The notes under the pieces: generated by a model
Databases searched by the model: none
What the model was told of the DNA's origin: nothing
What the model saw: the letters and a program-made list of their open reading frames with translations, nothing else
Shown here: in pieces, positions 1 to 5,195 of the stretch
Layout of the letters: each line of letters begins with the position of its first letter
How positions within the stretch are numbered: the first letter of the stretch is position 1
Translations under genes and position numbers: made by a program
DNA from: Bacteroidota bacterium
Lineage (GTDB): Bacteria; Bacteroidota; Bacteroidia; Chitinophagales; Chitinophagaceae
Reading direction: 5' to 3'
Assembly: GCA_023396345.1 (NCBI GenBank)
Contig: JAEWWO010000282.1
Span: forward strand, 1 to 5,195
Length of the DNA: 5,195 nt

Positions 1-2
1 AT

Positions 3-1019
3 ATTGATATAGGCATTCATAGAAGTGAAGATGGTGGTAACACCTGGAAGCCTTTGCAGATTGTAATGGATATGAATGAATGGGGAGGACTTCCACAAAA
101 ATTCAACGGCGTTTCGGACGCATGTATTTTAGTAGACAAAAACACCAGTGACATTTATATCTCCGGATTGTGGCTGCATGGCGTAATTAACGAACACGGA
201 AAATGGATAGAAAATCTGACCGAACATAGCGATGCCTGGAACCACCAGTGGAGAAATAAAGCCTCACAACCCGGATATAGCGTAAAAGAGACTTCTCAAT
301 TCTTAGTGGTAAAAAGCTCTGACGACGGAAAAACATGGAGTATGCCGGAAAACATTACTAAAATGGGAAAGAAGCGAGATTGGTGGTTGTGGGCACCGGC
401 GCCTGGGCAAGGCATAACGCTTAAGGATGGTACACTTGTATTTCCTACCCAAGGTCGCGACGAAAATGGCAAGGCTTTTTCGAATATAACTTTTAGTAAA
501 GACGGGGCAAAAACATGGACGTCAAGCAACCGTGCAATTAATGAATCAACAACAGAATGTATGGCTGTGGAACTAATGGACGGATCCATCATGTTAAACA
601 TGCGTGCCAATTCTAACAAAGGCAATACGGGCCCCACCAATGGAAGAGCTATTGCAATAACCAAAGATCTGGGGAAAACCTGGAAGGAACATCCTTCATC
701 GCACAGCGCATTACCCGAGCCTGTTTGCATGGGTAGTATTCACAGGCACGATTTTGAAAAAAGTCATAAAAAGCAGTCGATTCTTTTATTTTCTAATCCC
801 GATTCAAAAATAAAGCGTCACAGGCTTTCTATTAAAATTAGTGATGATGATGGAATGAGCTGGAATCGGTATCAACCCATCCTGCTCGATGAATGGAATA
901 GCAGAGGATATTCTTGCCTCACAAGCATAGATGAGCACACTGTAGGTATTCTTTATGAAAGCAGTCAGGCAGATATGGTTTTTCAGGCAGTACCGGTTAA
1001 AGAACTTTTGAAAAAATAA
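3..1019 (+). CDS. nanH: Exo-alpha-sialidase (neuraminidase), GH33, NanH-type; 5'-truncated by window edge
   Basis: This enzyme hydrolyses terminal sialic acid from glycoconjugates; in Bacteroidota such enzymes are normally periplasmic or surface-associated. The frame is open to the left edge, so 338 C-terminal residues are visible and the TTG at 54 is internal (residue 18 of the visible part). Five Asp boxes (S-x-D-x-G-x-T-W type) are seen: SEDGGNTW (24-47), SSDDGKTW (315-338), SKDGAKTW (495-518, Ala replacing the Gly), TKDLGKTW (660-683) and SDDDGMSW (840-863). Expected catalytic residues are present: Glu at 555-557 in TECMAVEL, an active-site Arg at 603-605 in LNMR (16 residues later), an Arg in KRHRLSIK as the likely third triad Arg, the nucleophile Tyr at 909-911 in GYSCL, and Glu at 957-959 in GILYE. 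The N-terminal RIP Arg and the acid/base Asp are not visible; by family alignment from memory the Asp should lie only a few codons upstream. The C-terminus (MVFQAVPVKELLKK) ends where family members usually end, so the 3' end looks intact. The symbol follows the Bacteroides family; orthology is not proven. Confidence 0.95.
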   Translation: MDIGIHRSEDGGNTWKPLQIVMDMNEWGGLPQKFNGVSDACILVDKNTSDIYISGLWLHGVINEHGKWIENLTEHSDAWNHQWRNKASQPGYSVKETSQFLVVKSSDDGKTWSMPENITKMGKKRDWWLWAPAPGQGITLKDGTLVFPTQGRDENGKAFSNITFSKDGAKTWTSSNRAINESTTECMAVELMDGSIMLNMRANSNKGNTGPTNGRAIAITKDLGKTWKEHPSSHSALPEPVCMGSIHRHDFEKSHKKQSILLFSNPDSKIKRHRLSIKISDDDGMSWNRYQPILLDEWNSRGYSCLTSIDEHTVGILYESSQADMVFQAVPVKELLKK

Positions 1020-1040
1020 AATCAAGATATTGAAGCTCTT

Positions 1041-1109
1041 TTTGACAATATTAATTGAAGAATTATCTGGGATATTTTCTTTTGGGTATTACCCGGTATT
1101 CATCATTTG
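1041..1109 (+). promoter_or_regulatory. Weak candidate Bacteroidota-type promoter motifs in the sialidase-FAS1 spacer
   Basis: Bacteroidota housekeeping promoters carry TTTG near -33 and TAnnTTTG near -7. Two imperfect matches are visible. In the first, TTTG at 1041-1044 is followed after 19 bases by TATCTGGG at 1064-1071 (two mismatches). In the second, TTTG at 1081-1084 is followed after 17 bases by ATCATTTG at 1102-1109 (the leading TA is missing). Either would give a leader of about 45-85 bases before the ATG at 1160. The spacer is AT-rich, so chance matches are likely, and read-through from the sialidase gene is equally possible because no terminator is seen. Confidence 0.22.
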
Positions 1110-1159
1110 CACAGGAAAAAGGGTGTTGTTTAAGATTAATTCCTTTAAATAATTACAAA

Positions 1160-3097
1160 ATGTTCAAGACACAACGCATGATTTTATTCTATGTTATTTT
1201 TATTTCCGCCTTATCGTCATGTGCGAAAGAAATAACTGCGTATTACGAGCCTAAAAGCAATCTGGATAAAACTATTATTCAGGTTTTGGAAGCAGATGGC
1301 CGTTTTTCTGACTTTGTTGGAATAGTGGATAAATTGGGCCTAAGAAAGTCATTGAGCGAATCTGTCATTTACACATGCCTGGCACCCAATAATGAACAGA
1401 TAGGAGCCTACTTTAAAAAGAGAGGGTATAGTTCCATAGCCTCTGTACCAGCAGCTGAGTTGCGCACTTTTGTAAACTATCATTTCATAAACGGCATGTA
1501 CTATGAATATGATTTTAGTAGAAGATACAGAGTTGCTTCCTCCTATTTGAATCAAAGCAGGGCTACATGGTACAAGACTCGCGCAGAAGCAAAAAATCCG
1601 GGAAAAAATATTAAAGTATTTACTTCCGCATTTTTCGAGCGCCAGCGGGAGGATTTTGAGTTGTTGTACGGTAAAAATGCTGTTGACTCGGGGTTTGTTG
1701 CCGATGGAGCATTGATATCTAAAGAGGAAAGAGATATCGGCGCCAGCAACGGAGTAATACACATTCTTGAATCGCCACTTAATATAATGCCCAGGACCGA
1801 TAATGCTCTGGCCGGTGATGAAGAGACCACCCTTTTCAGCAGTTGGCTGGAGCGCCATGTGCAATACGTACTTGGTGAAAAGGATGAGTTTGGCTGGGTA
1901 GACACAACTGTTTATAAATCATTTAGTATAGGTAGAAATCTTGCTGATGAGAATGTTATTTCAACACTAACCGTTCCAACTAATCAAGCCATTCTCGAAT
2001 ATTTTAAACCATACATGAATATTATTGATAATAATATCGATTCTGTTCCTCAGCGGGTTATGTATTCGCTCATACGTTCTTCTATAATGGAAAATGTGTG
2101 GTATTTAAGCGATCTAAAACGGCAGATTCCAGAACCGCGCGCCCTTTCTGGCTTCCCTCAGTATGCGCAGGATGTAACAGGGTCTATCGTGGGGAGCATC
2201 CCAGCAAGCAACAGTGTAATCTATAAACTAAATCGGGTTGTAGAATCACCCGAAATGCACAGCGTGGTCGGCGGCATTTTTATGAATTATCGTAAATACA
2301 GCCAGTGGTATTGGATGTTTTTAAACGCTAAACTCGCAGAAGGTCTTTCCGATCCGCTGTATTATCAACACCCTCCTGCTACCATTTTGGTACAGCCTGA
2401 TGAAGTATGGGGCTTTCCTTTAGCTGAAGACATGGTTCCGGATAGCCTTACAAAAAGGTATGAACAAACACGTAGCGGAGTATTGAATATTGATGTAAGA
2501 AAAGACGGGGGATTCCGCAAACGGTTTTATCCCACAGATTTTGGATACATTTTATACGACAACAACAAGTTTTATGATTATAGTGGCAATTCTGTGGCAC
2601 TCATTTCTTCTAAGCCTGTATGGGAGAAAAGTAATGGTGCAATATATGAAATTGACGGGTTCCTTAAACCCTTGAATAAGCTGGATAATACAGTCACTAT
2701 TTTAGAAAGAATTAAACAATACTCTGATTTATCACAGTTCACAAACGCATTAACAAGTACAGGTATTGCTGCGGAATTACAATTAACCGGATTCTTTACT
2801 TACACTGTTTTTGCGCCAACCAATCAGGCGCTGATAAATGCGAAGGTTGACCTTACAAAAATGAATGCCAATGATTTGAGGAAATTTGTAAGCACTTACA
2901 TCATACCTAATAGGATTATTTTTTCGGACGGAGTTTTTAATGGGCAGATCAGCAATAAAGCAGGAGAGTTTTTATCAATAAGCGGTTCTTGGAATAACTT
3001 TTCTGTAACAAAACCTGGAGGCCATACGATAATTCCTGTGGATGCGAACATCCAGGGAAGCAACGGGGTCATTCATAAAGTTAATACGCTCTTTTAA
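1160..3097 (+). CDS. Fasciclin (FAS1) multi-domain lipoprotein
   Basis: The product is a 645-residue predicted lipoprotein of unknown precise role. The frame runs up to a TTG at 1055, but the ATG at 1160 is preferred because it starts a textbook signal: a basic n-region (MFKTQRM), a hydrophobic core, and lipobox LSSC with the acylated Cys at residue 21. ATG 1178 is an alternative that keeps the lipobox. Four FAS1-type repeats follow, each with a front motif and an S-N-x-x-I-[HY]-type closing motif. Repeat 1 (about 36-207) has CLAPNN and SNGVIH. Repeat 2 (about 227-362) has TVPTNQAI and SNSVIY. Repeat 3 (about 366-505) has a degenerate QPDE and SNGAIY. Repeat 4 (about 511-645) is canonical, with TVFAPTNQAL and SNGVIHKVNTLF. 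FAS1 domains mediate adhesion or ligand binding in many organisms, and proteins of this kind often sit beside SusC/SusD pairs in Bacteroidota. The gene ends 16 bases before the SusC gene, implying co-transcription. An outer-membrane, glycan- or protein-binding accessory role is inference; no catalytic motif is seen. Confidence 0.9.
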   Translation: MFKTQRMILFYVIFISALSSCAKEITAYYEPKSNLDKTIIQVLEADGRFSDFVGIVDKLGLRKSLSESVIYTCLAPNNEQIGAYFKKRGYSSIASVPAAELRTFVNYHFINGMYYEYDFSRRYRVASSYLNQSRATWYKTRAEAKNPGKNIKVFTSAFFERQREDFELLYGKNAVDSGFVADGALISKEERDIGASNGVIHILESPLNIMPRTDNALAGDEETTLFSSWLERHVQYVLGEKDEFGWVDTTVYKSFSIGRNLADENVISTLTVPTNQAILEYFKPYMNIIDNNIDSVPQRVMYSLIRSSIMENVWYLSDLKRQIPEPRALSGFPQYAQDVTGSIVGSIPASNSVIYKLNRVVESPEMHSVVGGIFMNYRKYSQWYWMFLNAKLAEGLSDPLYYQHPPATILVQPDEVWGFPLAEDMVPDSLTKRYEQTRSGVLNIDVRKDGGFRKRFYPTDFGYILYDNNKFYDYSGNSVALISSKPVWEKSNGAIYEIDGFLKPLNKLDNTVTILERIKQYSDLSQFTNALTSTGIAAELQLTGFFTYTVFAPTNQALINAKVDLTKMNANDLRKFVSTYIIPNRIIFSDGVFNGQISNKAGEFLSISGSWNNFSVTKPGGHTIIPVDANIQGSNGVIHKVNTLF

Positions 3098-3113
3098 GAC
3101 TAAGTTTTTTACA

Positions 3114-5195
3114 ATGAAGAATAAAATATTTTCACCCGTCATTTTCACCGTATGCATATTGTTTTTTACTCATGATTTGTGTGCACAGCACAATCTCATA
3201 AGAGGAGTTGTGTATGCTGAAGTAAAGAATCAACCAATGAGCGATGCTTCGGTAATGCTCCTCAATGTGAATAACCTGATTTTAAGCGGAAGCAAAACAA
3301 ACGCTGAAGGCATGTTTGAGATAAGAAGGATTCCTGAAGCAGAAAAGATCGTCATTTCAAGTATTGGGTACCGAAGCGAAGAATATTCATTAGCTGGCAG
3401 AGATAGTTTGTTTTTTGAAGTGGTGCTTTTTCCCGATTCTATACAGCTGGGAGATGTATTGGTTACAGCTACTATTGAACCCAAGGCTGATCTGGGATTT
3501 CTTTCCATGGATCGTAGGGAGTTGTCTAGTTCTGTTGCGTCTGTAGATCTTGCCGGCACAGAGAATATGCCTGTAGCATCCGTTGATCAATTATTGCAAG
3601 GTATGGCGCCCGGTCTCCAGGTAGTAACAGCGAGTGGAGATCCAGGAGCATCGGCGTCTATAAGGATCAGAGGAATATCAAGCATTTCAGGCGTTAATGA
3701 TCCGCTTTGGATTGTAGATGGAGCAGAAGTTATTGGAAGTAATTATAAAGTGGAAAGTATTTCTGATTTTGGTTTCAGCCCTATCGGTGATATAGACCCT
3801 TCAGACATTCAATCTATTGACATTTTAAAAGATGCTTCAGCCACAGCATTGTATGGCTCTAGGGGCGCCAACGGCGTTATCATTATTCAAACAAAAAGAG
3901 GAAAAAGAGGAAAACCCGAATTTTCATTAAATACAAGATTTACGCTTACCGAAACACCCAGAACAATCCCGATGTTATCGGGTGACGATCTAAGAGTCTA
4001 TTCACTGGAAAGATGGACAGGCGGAGCTGATGATGGCAGCGCATTGCCGCAGTTAAGAGGCGATTTGACCAGATCCGATGCCTGGATATTTAATAATAAT
4101 ACCGATTGGTTTAATGTAATCAACAGAAAAGGATTTTACCAGCAGTATAACACGGCCTTGAGCGGCGGCGGAGACAGGCTTACATATTACTGGGGTTTGG
4201 GATATACAAATCAATATGGCACAACAAAAGGAACAGGTTACGACCGTTATAATACACGTTTCAACTTGAACTACCGCGTGTCGAACAAGTTAAGGGTTAC
4301 CGCAGATTTTAATTATACGAATTCATTAACCGATAAAAGGGGGCAAAGCCATCCGATTGATAATAGCTCACAGGAGCTTAACCCGATTTTAATATCAAGG
4401 CAAATTCCATCTTATTATCCGGTATATTCAAAAAACGGGCTCAATTATTTTGTAGATCGTAACGCAGGAGTATCAGCCCTTTCTAGATACAATCCTTTAG
4501 CGCTGATTGACTTTTCTACCTACCTTTCTAAAGCCAATCGTTTTATGGCTTCTACTGCAATTGATTATCGCATTATTTCAGGACTTGATTTCAGAACACA
4601 GGTTTCGGCAGATTTTCGCGAATCCGCAGATGACTATTTCCTGCCCGGATATGCAACAGATGCATTGCCCGGCGAATCGCTCTACAACGCCGGTGTACAA
4701 ACAGAAGGTTATCAGCTGATGATAAATAACAATAATCGTTTAACATGGTCTGCCATAAGGCAAAAGAATCACCGACTCACATTTACCGGTGTGCTTACTC
4801 TGAATATTGACCGCGATAATTCCACCTCCATTTCTTACTACAACGGTGCTTCGCCCAAGCTCAGGTCTGCCGACGCTTCTGCGGTTATTTCATCAACCAC
4901 CGGAGATTTTGGCATCAGGAAATATATGGGAACTTTTATTCAGGGACATTACGCTGTGCTTGACAGATATTTTTTAACTGTGACAGGAAAAACAGAAGGC
5001 GATTCAAGATATGGAGAAAATAATCCCTATTCAATATTTCCCGCTGTCGGCGCTGCATGGGATCTTTCAGAAGAAAAATTTTTACAGGATGTAAAATGGA
5101 TTGATCAAATTAAGCCACGCTTCGCCTTTGGAATTACCGGCAACTTGCCTAATGTGCTTAATTTATACGATATCGCCTACTCTACCGGTCTGGGC
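3114..5195 (+). CDS. SusC/RagA-family TonB-dependent outer-membrane transporter; 3'-truncated by window edge
   Basis: The product is an outer-membrane channel that imports glycan fragments (or sometimes peptides) using TonB energy, normally capped by a SusD lipoprotein. The frame is open from ATG 3114 to the last base (694 codons); full-length relatives are about 1000-1100 residues, so roughly the last third is missing. Residues 1-24 form a signal peptide (KNK n-region, hydrophobic core, LCA before Gln25). Residues about 29-112 are a CarboxypepD_reg-like beta domain (RGVVY, TNAEGMFEI, SSIGY). A TonB-box-like DVLVTA lies at 114-119. The plug spans about 130-262 and carries the family hallmarks DPLWIVDG (196-203) and LKDASATALYGSRGANGV (238-255). 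Barrel strands follow, including the typical SGGGDRLTYYWGLGY segment. No N-terminal STN secretin domain is present, so the protein is a plain transporter rather than a sigma/anti-sigma signal transducer. The 16-base gap to the FAS1 gene implies one operon. Substrate cannot be read from sequence; a sialylated glycan or its products is inferred from the neighbouring sialidase. Confidence 0.97.
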   Translation, partial: MKNKIFSPVIFTVCILFFTHDLCAQHNLIRGVVYAEVKNQPMSDASVMLLNVNNLILSGSKTNAEGMFEIRRIPEAEKIVISSIGYRSEEYSLAGRDSLFFEVVLFPDSIQLGDVLVTATIEPKADLGFLSMDRRELSSSVASVDLAGTENMPVASVDQLLQGMAPGLQVVTASGDPGASASIRIRGISSISGVNDPLWIVDGAEVIGSNYKVESISDFGFSPIGDIDPSDIQSIDILKDASATALYGSRGANGVIIIQTKRGKRGKPEFSLNTRFTLTETPRTIPMLSGDDLRVYSLERWTGGADDGSALPQLRGDLTRSDAWIFNNNTDWFNVINRKGFYQQYNTALSGGGDRLTYYWGLGYTNQYGTTKGTGYDRYNTRFNLNYRVSNKLRVTADFNYTNSLTDKRGQSHPIDNSSQELNPILISRQIPSYYPVYSKNGLNYFVDRNAGVSALSRYNPLALIDFSTYLSKANRFMASTAIDYRIISGLDFRTQVSADFRESADDYFLPGYATDALPGESLYNAGVQTEGYQLMINNNNRLTWSAIRQKNHRLTFTGVLTLNIDRDNSTSISYYNGASPKLRSADASAVISSTTGDFGIRKYMGTFIQGHYAVLDRYFLTVTGKTEGDSRYGENNPYSIFPAVGAAWDLSEEKFLQDVKWIDQIKPRFAFGITGNLPNVLNLYDIAYSTGLG
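3893..3910 (+). repeat. Perfect 9-base tandem duplication inside the SusC gene
   Basis: AAAAAGAGG occurs twice back to back, at 3893-3901 and 3902-3910, followed by AAAAC. It lies directly after the LKDASATALYGSRGANGV signature and encodes a basic K-R-G-K-R-G-K stretch at the plug-to-barrel junction. The unit is in frame, so gain or loss of a copy would only change the length of the basic linker. Many SusC proteins have a TKRGK-type stretch here, so it may simply reflect codon choice. Confidence 0.6.

Noticed and set aside
54..56. TTG as the start codon of the sialidase
   Set aside because: The same frame continues upstream to the window edge and encodes an Asp box (SEDGGNTW), so translation must begin outside the window.
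296..730. Antisense reading frame of 144 codons opposite the sialidase
   Set aside because: It lies wholly within a gene whose sense frame carries clear Asp boxes and catalytic motifs; its translation shows no recognisable domain.
1026..1052. Inverted repeat ATATTG/CAATAT after the sialidase stop as a possible terminator
   Set aside because: The stem is only 6-7 AU-rich pairs with a 13-base loop and no T-run after it; the T-run lies in the loop. Too weak to call.
1349..1905. Two overlapping antisense reading frames opposite the FAS1 gene
   Set aside because: The sense strand encodes FAS1 repeat 1 here; the antisense translations show no coherent domain and overlap each other in different frames.
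3230..3590. Antisense reading frames opposite the 5' part of the SusC gene
   Set aside because: The sense frame encodes the CarboxypepD_reg-like domain and plug start with clear family motifs; the antisense frames are shadows.
4507..4719. A 70-codon + strand reading frame in another frame
   Set aside because: It falls inside the SusC barrel coding region, which is open throughout, and matches nothing recognisable.

Overview
The window reads as a fragment of a polysaccharide-utilisation-type locus from a member of the Bacteroidota. The evidence is a SusC/RagA-family TonB-dependent outer-membrane transporter, a Bacteroides NanH-type sialidase, a lipoprotein built of fasciclin (FAS1) domains, AT-rich spacers without clear Shine-Dalgarno sequences, and moderately AT-rich DNA. 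FAS1 lipoproteins beside SusC genes suggest a Sphingobacteriia/Chitinophagia-like or related lineage, but the genus cannot be fixed from the sequence.

Layout, all on the + strand. (1) Positions 3-1019 hold the C-terminal 338 residues of a GH33 exo-sialidase. Its reading frame is open to the left edge, so the N-terminus lies outside the window. (2) Positions 1020-1159 are a 140-base AT-rich spacer with only weak promoter-like motifs. (3) Positions 1160-3097 encode a 645-residue predicted lipoprotein with four FAS1-type repeats; its reading frame extends upstream to a TTG at 1055, but the ATG at 1160 is the better start. (4) After only 16 bases, positions 3114-5195 encode the first 694 residues of a SusC/RagA-type transporter. 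It has a signal peptide, a CarboxypepD_reg-like domain, a TonB-box-like segment, the plug and part of the barrel, and it runs off the right edge. A SusD-type partner would be expected just downstream but is not in view.

Working model (inference): the sialidase releases terminal sialic acid from host or environmental glycoconjugates. The SusC channel, with an unseen SusD lid, imports the released sugar or trimmed glycan. The FAS1 lipoprotein sits at the outer membrane and may help with glycan or protein binding. The FAS1 and SusC genes very probably share a transcript; whether the sialidase belongs to it is uncertain. No RNA genes, mobile elements, CRISPR arrays or origins are seen, and the antisense reading frames look like shadows of these three genes.
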